A DNA stretch of 64,000 nucleotides from Molossus alvarezi (GCA_037176705.1 CM073898.1:39931488-39995487), one strand, 5' to 3'; positions 48,351 through 60,010 are shown, counted from the first letter of the stretch. Notes: generated by a model from the sequence alone, not told the origin. Translations and numbers: made by a program.

Positions 48351-48834
48351 TGAGTTTCTAGTTTTAGGCAACAATGGAGGTAGGCTGTTTTATTGTCTCC
48401 TTTCATACATTTGGACTTAGTAGAAGTTAAAACAAATACAGTGATAATGTATTATAAGACCTGATCAGTATATCTCCAAAAGTCATATGGAAATGAGCTA
48501 CATGACCAGAATTTGTTATCGTTAAGAGCAGGATTCTAGGCTTTATCTCAAACAGAAAAATCAGAATCTCTAAAAACAACGACTGGAAAACAAACTTCCT
48601 TGGCGAGGCCTTAAAATTACTGCCTAAGAGAATACATTTCTAAAGGAAGCCCCTTTCAAGTCTCTTTATAATCTTAGTCCCAACCCCCATCTCACTTTTC
48701 TTCACTCAGGACATACCCTTTGCTAAATTCTTACACAACCAACACCAGGATTTCCCCTGAAGTCATCCCACAACACATGCTTTACTTCGCTTCTTAGTTT
48801 ATTTCAGAAGTTATACTTTGGCAATTTTCCAAAC

Positions 48835-48958
48835 CCTATATGTACCTATTGAAATCCTATTCATTCTTGGAAAGGCAGCTCAAATGACCCTTTTTCCAAT
48901 AGGTCTATCTGGAAAAAATTAATCAGTGCTCTCATAATCCTTATATTGTCTGTATTGT
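48835..48958 (+). mobile_element. L2-like fragment
   Basis: ATTGAAATCCTATTCATTCT, TGGAAAGGCAGCTCAAATGA and CCTTTTTCCAATAGG resemble the L2 class. Confidence 0.45.
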
Positions 48959-48959
48959 A

Positions 48960-49093
48960 TACAGAGTGGGACAGAAGTAGTTTTACAGTTGTTCATGTGG
49001 AAAATAATACAATAATTAATGAATAATAATACAAGAACCAACTGTGTTTTGTGAACTCACAACTATAAATCTACTTTTGCTTCACCCTCTGTA
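48960..49093. mobile_element. Tc1/mariner-type MITE
   Basis: About 130 bp flanked by TA (48960-48961, 49092-49093), the target duplication of mariner elements. The ends are imperfect inverted repeats of about 31-35 bp: CAGAGTGGGACAGAAGTAGT at the left; reading inward from the right on the other strand, CAGAGGGTGAAGCAAAAGTA. The centre is AATAATACAATAATTAATG-like. It is too short to encode a transposase and would need one in trans. Confidence 0.85.
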
Positions 49094-50013
49094 TCTATAA
49101 ATTTATGCATCATCCATACTATAGAGTCAGAAATTCAACTTTGAGTATTTTTGTAAGCGAATGCAAGTGGTTTAGATGGGTTTTCATGGATCTGGAGGGA
49201 ATTTTAAAAGTCTTTTATTTAATATAGGCATGACCTAAATTTTTTTTTCAGAGTCTATGAAAATGGAAAAGAACAAATTTCTCACGTGTTCACTGCAGCT
49301 CTGAGGCGCAATTCAGTATTTGTGAATACAGGTGTAGAAAAGATGCCACATCACCCAACATTGAGCTACTAAGCTTAGACACACAAACGCTAAAGAATTC
49401 GCATCTTCTCCAAAATCATTTCTCTCTTTTAATCCTGTGAAAAGTAGAACTTTTCTTCCCGTTCAGACAATTCAGGTTTGCTTGCTTTCAACTGAGCAAA
49501 AAGTGAAAATACTCAGTCTTAGAAAAAAAAATTCTGCCAACGCAAACCGTTGGAAAGTTTAATAAGTTTTATTGCTCCCACTTTTTCCCTGAAGAGATTC
49601 AACACAATTATTGCTAGAATTTGTCCTAGATTTTAGTCATCTGCTGCAAGAGAAAAATAATACTGTCAACGGAGTTAATTAAAACTTGTGTTAAATGACA
49701 GCAGAGTGAAATGAAAAATGGTCAATAGTTTTTAGTATTTCTCATTGGCAGCAATTACATTTATTTTTAAACATATGTGGCCCCACGTGACCCTGTTCAT
49801 AATGGTCATGTTGGGTTCTCTGTCCAGAAAGAACCATTCACGTGCTTCCTGAAAGATCTAGACAGCCTATGAAGATGAGCTTTCCATCTTAGGACCAAAT
49901 GCCTCCTTCGATGGTAAAATATTTCTAGGTATACTGTATTTCCCCTCGGTTTCCCTTTAGCAACTTCAGAGGTAGGATTCTGTTTTCTCTCTTATTTCTT
50001 TACAAATACTCAC
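49094..50013. other. Repeat-free spacer
   Basis: No gene. 49440-49760 is non-simple AT-rich sequence with AGTTAATTAAAACT and CAGCAATTACATTTA, a weak candidate for conserved non-coding DNA. Confidence 0.4.
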
Positions 50014-50471
50014 GGTCGTAGTCTGCTAGGGCTATAATAACAAAATACCACAGACTAAGTGGCTAATACAATAAATACATATTTTCGCACAGTTCTGGAG
50101 TCCACAAGTCCAAGATCAAGGCACTGTCAGGGTTGGTTTCCGGTGAGAGTCCTCCTCCTGGCTGGCAGACAGCCACCTTTTCACTGTGTCCTCACATAGC
50201 TTTTCTCTTTTTATCTGTGATGAGAGAGTGAGCTCTGGTGTTCCTTCTTCTCACAATCTTATCAGTAGGGCTCCTCCCTTGTGACCTAATGTAGCCTTAA
50301 TTCCCTCCTTACAGACCCTGTTTCCTCCCCACACCCCTCTCTGTCTGAAAATAAATGGAGAAATATCCTTGGGTGAGGAAAAAAATAAAAGACCCTGCTT
50401 CCAAATACAGTCAACTTGGAGGTCACAGCTTCAACACATGAACTTTGGAGGGAGCAAATCAACCCATAACA
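50014..50471 (-). mobile_element. MaLR-type solo LTR with a SINE fragment inside
   Basis: Reversed LTR: TAGTCTGCTAGGGCTATAAT, ACAAAATACCACAGACTAAG, CAGTTCTGGAGTCCACAAGT, CACTGTGTCCTCACATAGC, TCAACACATGAACTTTGGAG. Flanked by CTCAC on both sides (50009-50013, 50472-50476). Confidence 0.85.
50326..50391 (+). repeat. 5'-truncated VES SINE (tail only)
   Basis: Only CCTCTCTGTCTGAAAATAAA, TGGAGAAATATCCTTGGGTG and an A-rich end remain. The flanks AGACCCTGTTTCC and AGACCCTGCTTCC are its target-site duplication, so it inserted already truncated. Confidence 0.88.
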
Positions 50472-50476
50472 CTCAC

Positions 50477-50845
50477 TATTAGATTTATTTAGAATGCTAG
50501 ACACACGGTTTCCACATAATAAGCACCTCAAACAAGTTGAAAGTATCTCTTTTATGAACCTAGCATCTTCAGCAGAAACCCAATAATAGCATAGAATTGT
50601 ATGCTACTTACCCTTGACCTTGTCAATTCCCTCCCAACCCACTGTTTACTCTTCCTACTGCACCAGACCATCATTCTTAAAGCACCAGCTGAAGGCACCC
50701 CATAGACTTTGATTACCTCTGTTCTTCTTTAATCAATTTCTAAACATTCGTTAAATACTATAAATTCAACTGTCTAATGTCCTCTTGTCTGCTCACTTAT
50801 TATGGTTCATACCAGCTTGTGTTTCATGTGTGTATGCATCACCTT
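50477..50845 (+). repeat. Weak L2-like stretch
   Basis: TCCTCTTGTCTGCTCACTTA and TTTCATGTGTGTATGCATC recall L2. A further L2-like end (CACACAGTAGATGCTCAGTA) follows at 51594, as if something inserted between. Confidence 0.35.
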
Positions 50846-51590
50846 GAGACAGGCTCGTAAGCCAGGACAAGTGGAATAGGGAAACTGAGACAGATAGTTA
50901 AACAGCAGTTTGCTGCCATCTAGTAAATTCTATCTTCCCTAAACCAGGGGCACTTAAGAGTAAATGGTTTGCATCTCTCCTCACCAACCAGAGGCTAAAT
51001 AGCTTAAATCACCCTATTCAGGAAGACAGATAAGAGAAATCCGATTAGTAGCATTGCCAACCACACCCAAGGACAGATGAAGTTAAGAGAATAAACCTCA
51101 TTTTGATAGAGCAGCGTAAAGCTAATGGATATCCTATTAAGATCTTCCCCTAAGACCTCTCATAAACACCAGCCTTTAAAACCCGCTCAAAACCAAGGTC
51201 CAGCACACACTCTCCTTTCCAGGAGCGTGCCTGTGCCACGCGCCTCCTGTGTCCCCACAGGCATGCATTTCTAGACTCTAAGGGACCCCACGGGGCTTGC
51301 AACCAGGGCAGCAATGGGCAGTGGCAGTTCATTCCAGGCACACCCCCTGAACTGTTCCCAAGGCCCCCTTTTTTCTGACCCCATAGTGAGCCAAAGTAGC
51401 CGAACCTAGGCTCGTTTCCCCAGCCCTTCCTTGTTTCACTGGCCCCAGCTTTAATAGCCATCCTCTAAAATTCACCGGGACTCCTGTTGGGAAATTTTTC
51501 CTTCACAAAGTCAAGAACCCGCACACTGCCGGCTGGCCCTAGGCAGACCCGCTCAGGCCAGGTCCCCTTCCAGTAACAGTCTCCCGAGTC
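50846..51590. mobile_element. Candidate LTR-like insertion in L2
   Basis: A GC-richer block starts TGAGACAGGCTCGTAAGCC, holds a TATA-like CCTTTAAAACCC near 51175, then a CpG-bearing stretch, and is bracketed by two pieces that read like one L2. The layout suggests an inserted LTR, plus orientation, but neither ends nor duplication could be fixed. The 103-residue minus frame is not recognisable. Confidence 0.35.
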
Positions 51591-51593
51591 GCC

Positions 51594-53830
51594 CACACAG
51601 TAGATGCTCAGTAAATATCTGGTTGTTCTGTATCATGTTCAGCTTACATAAACAAATAATTTATGACTATTCTAATTAGCTTCCCCTCCCAGCTCTCGGC
51701 TACCAGAAAATAAGAATATTCTATTTTTGGACATCAATTACAATGCCTTGGAAACAGCAAACACTCAAAAAATTGTGGAATGAAGATCTCTTATTATCGG
51801 CATCTTAAGCAGCAGGCTAAGGAGACCAGAAAAAAATGGGAAATGCTGATCAGCGAGTGGGGCCTTGTGCCCTTTAGAATGTATACAAATTCACTGGGAG
51901 ACACAGTGGCAGTTCCTCTGTTAAGGAAACTGAAGAGGAAAACAAATAAGGCAACTGATCAAAGGCTGCAAAGGGAGCTGGTAAGAAATTCCAGCATAAG
52001 CTCCAGGTTCTATGATTTCTAGTTCCCTGAAAGAAAAAGTAAGTCAATTGCTTAATTGCAAAAAAAAAAAAAAAAAAAAAATCTCTAATGAGAACAGAAT
52101 TGTAAATAGTTTAAGGTTAACTGTCATATTTAAATGATACTATTGTGTATAAGGACTTTCTCATCAACAGGACCAAGTCTATTGTATTGCACATGACAAT
52201 TAAAACACTTTTAAAATTCTTATGTTTCTCATACACATTAATGGATTCTTGAAATTTTTATTCTGTCCAAATAGCTCTCAGAGGTTTAAAAGAATCATGA
52301 TCCCCATCTTTAAGTATGATTAGTCAATTGCCATGTCGGCTACAATATGAATTTCATAAGCATTGTATGTGTTACTGTTGTATGAAGGGTAAATTCAAGC
52401 AGAAAGAAGTACTTTAAAAAGATGTCCTCAAGTGTGATTATTTTAAAATGTGTCCAGTCCTATGTGTGTGTGGATGGGGGACTACCAAAGTCAGCCCAGT
52501 CCATCACTATTTTAGCAACTACTCCAAGTCATCTATGAGGCTAATATTTAAATAATAGGCACACAGTTGACAGCCAGCTTTTAGTGTAAAGAGTGTGGAA
52601 GGACTAGGCTACTCATATATAAAACTGCCATCAAAACGGTCCTGTGAGTGTTGCAGTCTCTCAGCCCATTTCTCTCTATTTTCCCCAATTTTATGATACT
52701 TTGTCCTGTTCTCTATACTCTTCTTTCATCCATCAAACTCTGCTCTTGGGAACCGATCCATTATACCTTAGGACAAATCTGAATCAAAATGTTCCCTGCC
52801 TCAGAGACATTTATATTTAACTCTCTTTTCTCATATAGAAGAAAAAGTTTTTCTATGTGACTTTAATTTCTGTACCAGGGATGAGTTGGTGGTATTTTCT
52901 TCACATTCAGTAAGTAGGTTTTTATGTTAATGCGTCAGAAGAAAAGCAGCATCTTTTCAAACACTGTTTTCAGTGAAAATATAAATCTCAACCCCCTTCC
53001 TCTGTGAAACCCTCTGGAGAGCTCTAGTCTGCTGAGATCACTCTGCGCACAAAGCTGCAGGTAGACTCCAAAAGATCAGGGGACTATCACTAAAAATGGA
53101 GAATGTAGTCCTTGGTTCTGGTCTCCTATTTCTCTGGGTCCGTGAAGCTCCTGAGCATCCACGCTTTGCTGAAACACTAATACCAGCAGGAAAAGTTAAG
53201 AAAACTTCTAGGGTCACTAAAACTTTTAAAAGGCATGGAAGCATTTTTTTTATCTTATCTCTTAGATAACACTAAAGGCTTCTTTTTTTACATACAGTTT
53301 TCAGAATGTGAAGAAAATTTTGAGTATATAAAAATTCCTTTGCAGCATATTACCGGGCCATTATGGATCATAGACTATATGGATGCTTCATTTTTCAGTG
53401 TGGTGATCACTGCTGTATAGAAAAATAATTAGGTTCTTTACCTTCTTAGAGAGAAGATGCAAAACAGATTTTCACAAAAAAGGCAATAGATTTGTTTTCC
53501 CTTTGCTTATTTTGGTTTATTTTTTAGCCTCTGTCAAGAAAAAACCATATCGGGGAAGGAAAAAAATAGATATATTGAATGTTTTCCTACTCTTCAAGTG
53601 TAAGAAATTTATGACCAAGTCTAGTTTAAAGCCAAAAGAATGAAATGTTGTGAATATCAGGTTAAGCCACTGCAATTTCATCACTATTTCATTTTGCACA
53701 AGGATCCATTATGCCCCTCCAGCCCAATGCAACAATTCTCTAGCACAACTTCAAGTCTGAAAATAAGACTACAAGTACAGAGTTGAGGGCCAATAAAGTA
53801 AGACAGCACTTAATGTTGTTGTTTTTATTT
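51594..53830. other. 2.2 kb without recognised element
   Basis: AT-rich DNA with a 23-base poly-A at 52061-52082. No gene; the 80-residue frame at 51780-52022 resembles nothing known. Confidence 0.5.
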
Positions 53831-53835
53831 TTTTT

Positions 53836-54036
53836 AAATATGTTTTTATTGATTTTAGAGAGGGAGTAAGGGAGAGGGAGAGATAGAAACATCAAGGAGA
53901 GAAACATCTACATCAATTGGCTATCTCCTCTATACCCCTCCCCCCACTGGGGACCTGGGTACATATTCTGCCCTGAATCCAATCAGCCAGCTCTTGGTGC
54001 ACTGAGTCAATGCCCTACCACTGAAACACACTGATT
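53836..54036 (-). repeat. VES SINE, head decayed
   Basis: ATATGTTTTTATTGATTTTA, GAGAGGGAGTAAGGGAGAGG, CACTGGGGACCTGGG, TTGGTGCACTGAGTCAATGC. Confidence 0.82.
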
Positions 54037-54612
54037 GTTTCTGTAGTAACATGCAAACATCTGTGCTATTTTGAACATATACATCTACACATTAAAAAAA
54101 AAATTATAAACAGTCCTTTTTAAAGTAACAAATGTAAAACTTTTGTGAACAAGTCATAGAAAAATGCATTCTCTGCCTTCCTAAGTACCTGAAGATCGTA
54201 AGAGACATCAAACAAACCAGGCTTTTGTCCCTACACATTTTACAGTTGCAGTTGCTATTGCAGTGCAAATCCTTTACAAACTAGTTTAGAGTAAGAAGCT
54301 CTCTATCGTGAAGATAAGAGTATAATCATTTCTTAGAAAACAATACAGTCCACTAAATCCATGGACTTATAGCACACAGAGCTGTACAATGTGATTACCT
54401 TTCAGTTTCCCCTTTGAGAAATGTGTGCAGGTGTACTGGCTTATAATTTAGACTGAAAAATGGTGCCATTCACTTTTAATCTAGGAAAATAGTTTCTATA
54501 CACAGAAAAGAGATTTTCCACACAGTGTCTAATAGGGTGTTGATTTTTTTCCAGTTGGTTTTACAGTGACTCACATTCAAAAGCATAACTGATGGTTTAA
54601 ATGAAATGCTAT
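54037..54612. other. Unassigned spacer
   Basis: Nothing recognised. Confidence 0.5.
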
Positions 54613-54626
54613 TAACCTATGTTTTT

Positions 54627-54853
54627 TTTTTTAATCCTCACTCGAGGACTTTTTTCCTCCATTTTTTGTTCAGATAGAGTAGAAGGAGGAGAGAGGAAGA
54701 GAGAGTATAAACATTGACGTGGCTGCCACCCCACGACCCAACCAGGGCCAGGACAAACTACAACCAAGGTACGTGCCCTTAGCGGGAACCAAACCAGGTT
54801 CTTTCTGGACCGCAGGCCAACTCTCTAACCATTGAGCCAAACCGGCCAGGGCT
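54627..54853 (-). repeat. VES SINE with perfect target-site duplication
   Basis: TTAATCCTCACTCGAGGACT, GTACGTGCCCTTAGCGGGAA, ATTGAGCCAAACCGGCCAGG. TAACCTATGTTTTT flanks both sides (54613-54626, 54854-54867). Confidence 0.95.
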
Positions 54854-54867
54854 TAACCTATGTTTTT

Positions 54868-55279
54868 AAAAACTATATATGTTATACAATTTTGTATAAT
54901 ATATTATGGAAATTAAAAGTCTTATTAAATTTACTGGACTTGTAAAATAAAGTTTTTTATTCTTACCATGTGACTTAAGTTCATATTTAAACATACAATT
55001 TCCCATATCCATTTCATAACACTGCTATCATCCAAATGAGAAGAATGTAGTTTAGAATTTAGAATTTTTTAAGCTAATGAGTACTTGGCAAAATGTATAC
55101 CAAGAATAAATTCAGCTTTAAAAGTAAATTTATTTACAACATAGAAGTCATATAAACTACTGAAGAAGAGTCATCCTCACCAAAGGAGTAGACTGTTTTA
55201 CAATGATGTCCAATTGAATGGTAGCAGAAAATATTTTCTGTAGTAAAAATACTACCTTTATGTCTTATGCATTCATTCA
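54868..55279. other. Unassigned AT-rich spacer
   Basis: Nothing recognised. Confidence 0.5.
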
Positions 55280-55905
55280 TTTATGGTCTTTCAACTTAAC
55301 ATTTATTGAGGCTGGTAATTACGCTAGGTATCTACTGAATGAAAAATGGCATAATAACAATAATAGAATTTGATAATAACAATATGTGTGAGATGTCCAG
55401 AGGAAAAGAGAGAATGTTTTTACCTACCCAGGTTAGGAATAGGGAGCACAGAGAAAAATAACCAGAGAGTCTTTTTAAGATGGATTATGAAAGATGAGTA
55501 AGCATTCTCCAGTTAGAAAAGAAAGTATTATAGGTATCACAACAGCACAGCAAGACGTAAGAGTGAAAACATGATTGGTGCCAGACTGGCAGATCTTTGC
55601 ACACCATAAAAAGTTCTCTTTTTATTCATTGGGCAATGGGGAACTATTAGTAGCTTGTTTATAGATAAATAATAATATGATCTTTATTTATATAAGTCAT
55701 TGACTGAACTAGGCTGATACTGCAGGCAGAAGGCCCAGGACACCGCAACCATCTGATTGAATAGCACCAAAATTATAAACAAAGCTGGAAGAAAATGGAG
55801 ACTATGAATCTGGAGGTAAGTCATAAAGCTGAAATAACGAGACTGGATCATTTGGTAACTTCTTAGAGAATATTAAGACAGGTTTAAGTGAAAGGTGATT
55901 CTAAA
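55280..55905 (+). repeat. Ancient interspersed repeat, long copy
   Basis: Begins TAACATTTATTGAGG and GCTAGGTATCTACTGA, and continues through ACTATTAGTAGC, CAGATCTTTGCACACC, GAACTAGGCTGATACTGCAG and GAGGTAAGTC-like stretches, in the order of a common old mammalian repeat. Family not settled. Confidence 0.45.
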
Positions 55906-55926
55906 GTCTCTAAAAGGAATAGGAAG

Positions 55927-56104
55927 AGCCCTGGCTGGTTTGGCTCAGCGGTTAGAGTGTCGGCCTGCGGTCCACAGAGACCTGGGTTCGGTTCCCGCTA
56001 AGGGCGCGTACCTCGGTTGCAGTTTGTCCCTGGTCCTGGTTGAGTAGTGTGGGTGGCAACCACTTGATGTGTCCCTTTCACATTGATGTTTCTCTCTCTC
56101 TCGC

Positions 56105-56160
<56 letters not shown>

Positions 56161-56220
56161 ACTCTATCTGAACAGAAAATGGAAAAATGTCCTTGGGTAA
56201 AGATAAGAAAAAAAAAAGAG
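55927..56220 (+). repeat. VES SINE with expanded (CT)n
   Basis: AGCCCTGGCTGGTTTGGCTC, GGTTAGAGTGTCGGCCTGCG, GGGTTCGGTTCCCGCTAAGG. The CT tract at 56091-56158 is far longer than in other copies, with two CG interruptions. AATAGGAAG flanks both sides. Confidence 0.94.
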
Positions 56221-56267
56221 AAATAGGAAGATGAATGTATTATTATTATTACTACTATTATTTTTGT

Positions 56268-56396
56268 TGTTAATCCCCACAGGACCTCAGTTGGGGCCGA
56301 TATTGAACCTGCAACCCAGGTACATCCCCTTGACTGGGAATTGAACCCTTTGGTCCAAGGGCCGATGCCCTAATGGCTGAGCCAAACCAGCCAGGA
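56268..56396 (-). repeat. Truncated, decayed VES SINE
   Basis: GTTGTTAATCCCCACAGGAC, CCTTGACTGGGAATTGAACC, GGCTGAGCCAAACCAGCCAG; the pyrimidine-rich middle is missing. Confidence 0.82.
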
Positions 56397-56699
56397 CTCA
56401 AATATATTATTGATTGAGATGAAAAGTATAAGAGATGATAGAATGGAATAAAATACTGGTTACAATTTGTAACCTGTAATGTTTATGATATGTCTGAAAG
56501 GATATCAGACACTGATAAAGCAATCCACAGTAAGGGTCACATATATAATAGATTTACTTATTTTCTGGCAGGCAAGCTGGTCTGATGGCAGGCCCTGGCT
56601 GATGGGCAGTCAATGGGTGGGGAAAGAGATTGAGCCCTGAATGAATGTTACCAACAGGAAAGGTGAAAGCCTTAGAGACATACTTCACCATCATCATGT
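56397..56699. other. Unassigned spacer
   Basis: Nothing recognised. Confidence 0.5.
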
Positions 56700-56880
56700 T
56701 TACACAAAACACTTTACACCAATTTTTATAGTGTCTGTATTCATAATAAGAAAAACTCGAAACTCCCCAAATGATCTTCAACTGGTGAATGAATAAACAA
56801 ATGGCGACATATCCATGCAATTAATCCTATTCGGCAATAAAAGAGAATGAAATCCTGATATACAACAACATGAATTCTTA
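56700..56880 (+). mobile_element. Sense L1 ORF2 C-terminal fragment
   Basis: TTCATAATAAGAAAAACTCG, TCAACTGGTGAATGAATAAA, CATATCCATGCAATTAATCC and TCGGCAATAAAAGAGAATGA fit the ORF2 end. Confidence 0.7.
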
Positions 56881-57474
56881 AATGCTCTTTGTCTTTCAAG
56901 ACCTTGATATATTTAAAGAGTACTGACCAATTATTTTATAAAATGTCCTTCAATTTGGATCTACTATTTCCTCATTATTGAACTGAATTTATATATTTTT
57001 TGTGTGTAAAACTATCACAGATGTGATGTGTGTTGTTCTCAGTGTATCTTATTAGGAGATACATGATGTCAATTTGTTCATCACAGTTCTCCACTGTAGA
57101 GAACTGTAGGGTACAGTTTCCCCATTTGATTTGATGTGGAGATACTTTGAGTCTATATAGATAGTCTGTGTTTCTCATGGCTAATTTTAGCATCCATTGA
57201 TGATTCTTTCCTGAAATAATTGCTTTTATAGTATTTCTATTTCTAGCTTTCTTTCTATATTAATTATTTTGGATTAAACTGTATGAAGAGCTTTCTATTC
57301 ACTCTACTTTTAGTTATCCTTCCATCTATTCAATTATTTATTTGTATCAGTATTCATAGAGTCTTACCTCATTGTATGAATTATAACCCATTACTAACAT
57401 TATTTATTTTGTTGCTCATATTGTCACAGATTTGGCCATTAGTAATTCCTTCAAAGGTGGCTTCTGTGTCTTTT
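56881..57474. other. Unassigned AT-rich spacer
   Basis: Nothing recognised; possibly old antisense L1, too decayed to call. Confidence 0.4.
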
Positions 57475-57830
57475 TTTCTTACTTTATCTAATTAAAGTAC
57501 AATTGGCATATTATATTAGTTTAAGGCATAGAACATAATGATTTGACACTTATGTATCTTATAATGTGAACACCACACTAAGTCTAATAGCCATCTGTCA
57601 CTGTGCAAAGTTACCCCACTACTACAGACTATATTCCCCTTTACCTTTTCACCCATCTATCCACCTGCCTCTCCCCTCTGGCAACCATCAGTTTGCTCTT
57701 TGTTTCTATGAGTTTGTTTTTGTTTTGATTTTTAAAAATTCCACATATAAGTGAAATCATGTCACATTTGTCCTTTTCTGTTTGACTTATTTTACTTTAG
57801 CATAATAACCTCTAGGTCCAAGTTGATGGG
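57475..57830 (-). mobile_element. Antisense L1 3' segment
   Basis: TTATATTAGTTTAAGGCATA, CTCTGGCAACCATCAGTTTG, TTCCACATATAAGTGAAATC, AGCATAATAACCTCTAGGTC: reversed 3'UTR and ORF2 end. Joined at once to an inverted ORF2 piece. Confidence 0.8.
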
Positions 57831-57832
57831 AC

Positions 57833-57960
57833 CTAGTCCAAGTTGGTATAGCCACTGTGGAAAACAGTATGGAGATTCCTAAAAAACAAACAACAATAAC
57901 AACAAACCTTAAAATAAAAATGGAAACTCTCATAAGACCCAGCAGTTCCACATCTGGTCA
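57833..57960 (+). mobile_element. Inverted ORF2 segment of the same L1
   Basis: AAGTTGGTATAGCCACTGTG, GAAAACAGTATGGAGATTCC, ACCCAGCAGTTCCACATCTG: sense ORF2, upstream in L1 order of the neighbouring minus segment. GTCCAAGTTG is repeated at the join (57816-57825, 57836-57845). Confidence 0.75.
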
Positions 57961-58965
57961 TTCACTTTGTGTCTTTTTGATTCATCCCAATCATCTTCTG
58001 AACACTTCCTTATTTTCTACCACCACGACATACTCCTTTCATCACACAGTTTCTCTGCTCCAGCCACAGAAATGGCCATTTTTCCAAGGAGCTCTTGTTT
58101 CTTTTGTTGGAGAACAATATTTAGAAACCCAAGATTTGGTTCAGAGGTGTGCTTATTCATACTGGAGTGTCACTGCTTCAAGACAGAACTAAGAAATATG
58201 TTTTGTGCATAAATCATGAATTCATACTGATTTCTCCAATTCTAATCTACTGAAGATGACTCAGGACTCACCTCTGGGCCATGGTATTCTCATGTTGAAC
58301 ATAAATATAGAATACCAACATCAGAAAATGTTACTCTGAGACCATGATAAAGTAAGACAAGACCACTTTATAATTTTTTCTTAACACAGACAAAAACAAG
58401 GTCATGTGATACCCATCAAGTACCAACTTTCCTTGTTGAAATAAATGGTTGCTACTTCTTTTCCAATTGTAGATTTATTCTCACTCTAGTATGCGTTCTC
58501 TATAAATGTAATTATTGAGATACCCAAAGACTGAATTTCCCCACTCTGTGACAGCATCCAATCTGGAGTGAACCCCCACTTCTTCAGACTTATGCTCAAT
58601 TCACCACCACCCCCAAAGCCAAATCCTATGATAGCTTTTGTTCTATATTCTCTGAGACATCCCATGTCTCCCTATGGTGTGTGTTCTTCTTCACTGCAAC
58701 AAATAATAAGCCCACATGTTAATTACTAGCGTGTTCCTAGTGGTCTTTGGCTGAGGGCTCTGATAGCAAAAAGGTTTATTCTATTTTTCCACCTCTCCTT
58801 AACTGTAACTTCTTTTTTGGATAGTGAGAACTCTGTCTCTCATTATGCACAATATATCATTTACTTAATTCTAAAATACACACAAAATTGTTTCAGAATT
58901 GTTAATCTATACATTCATAAAAAACAAATCCACTAACTGAATTTCAATATTTGTCTACAGTTTTT
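57961..58965. other. 1 kb, unassigned, partly repeat-like
   Basis: 57965-58340 has the texture of an old mammalian repeat (TTTTCCAAGGAGCTCTTG, GAGTGTCACTGCTTCAAGAC) that I cannot name. No gene. Confidence 0.35.
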
Positions 58966-59198
58966 ATTTAAATCATCACCCAAGGATATATTTTTATTGA
59001 TTTTAGAGAGAGAGGAAGGGGGGAAGGAGAGAGAGAAACATTGATTTGAAAGAGAAACAGGGATTGGTTGCCTCCTATATGCACCCTGACTAGGGATCAA
59101 ATCCACAACCTGGGTATGTGCTCTGACTGGAAACTGAACCCATAGCCTTTTGGTGTACAGGACGACACTCCAATCAACTGAGCCACACTGGCCAGGGT
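58966..59198 (-). repeat. VES SINE, mixed type
   Basis: AAATCATCACCCAAGGATAT, TTTTTATTGATTTTAGAGAG, GACTAGGGATCAAATCCACA, CAACTGAGCCACACTGGCCA. Confidence 0.9.
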
Positions 59199-59204
59199 AC
59201 CCTC

Positions 59205-59490
59205 TTAACAAACTTTTAAAGTGTACATTACAATTTTGCTAACTATAGGAACTATGCTGGGCAGTAGATATCTAGAACTAATTTATTTTGCATATCCTAA
59301 ACTTTATATCAATTGAACAACTGCCAATTCCTTCCTCCCTCTTACCCCTGGTAACCACTGTTTTACTCTCTGTTTCTATATATTTCATTATTTCAAGTAC
59401 CTCATCTAAGTAGAATTATGTAATATTTGTCGTACCGTGACCAGTTTATTTCATTCGGCAAAATCTTCTCCAGGTTCCTTGCTACAACTG
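59205..59490 (-). mobile_element. Antisense L1 3' segment
   Basis: TTGCTAACTATAGGAACTAT, CCCTGGTAACCACTGTTTTA, CTCTCTGTTTCTATATATTT, CAAAATCTTCTCCAGGTTCC: reversed L1 3'UTR and ORF2 end. Confidence 0.75.
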
Positions 59491-59545
59491 AATAACAAAA
59501 CAAACATCCAAATAAACAAATGCCTTGAATTCATATTTCTCCAAC

Positions 59546-59576
<31 letters not shown>

Positions 59577-59745
59577 ACATACAAATGGCCAACAGGTATA
59601 TGAAAAGATGCTCGGCATTACTAATCTATAGGGAAATACAAATCAAAGTCACAATGAGATACTGCCTCATACCAGTTAGGATGGATACTATTAAAACAAC
59701 AAAATATAACAAGTGTTGAGAGGGAGCTGGAGAAAATGGAACCCT
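59491..59745 (+). mobile_element. Sense ORF2 segment between antisense L1 pieces
   Basis: CATACAAATGGCCAACAGGT, ATATGAAAAGATGCTCGGCA, AAGTCACAATGAGATACTGC, ATACCAGTTAGGATGGATAC, ATAACAAGTGTTGAGAGGGA. An (AAAAC)n run lies at 59546-59573. Confidence 0.8.
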
Positions 59746-59799
59746 TTTTATGTTTAATGGTTATGTTAATAGTGAATTACCTTTTACAACTTCTTCCTA

Positions 59800-60010
59800 A
59801 CTTCTACCAGTTTTTATTCTTTCCCCTCTAATTTTAAGAGTTGATTATGTGTTAGGGATAGTAACCCTTTATATGTGATATATCTTGAAAATATTTTCTC
59901 CAAATTTATCAAATACCTTTGATTTTGATTATGGTTTTTACTGTATTAAATATTTTATATAGTCAAATTTACCAAGTATTTTTTTCTCATTGCCTCTTGA
60001 TCTTATAACC
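59800..60010 (-). mobile_element. Antisense L1 ORF2 segment
   Basis: TTTTAAGAGTTGATTATGTG, TTAGGGATAGTAACCCTTTA, AATATTTTCTCCAAATTTAT and AGTCAAATTTACCAAGTATT are reversed ORF2, upstream in L1 order of the pieces to the left. Confidence 0.6.
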
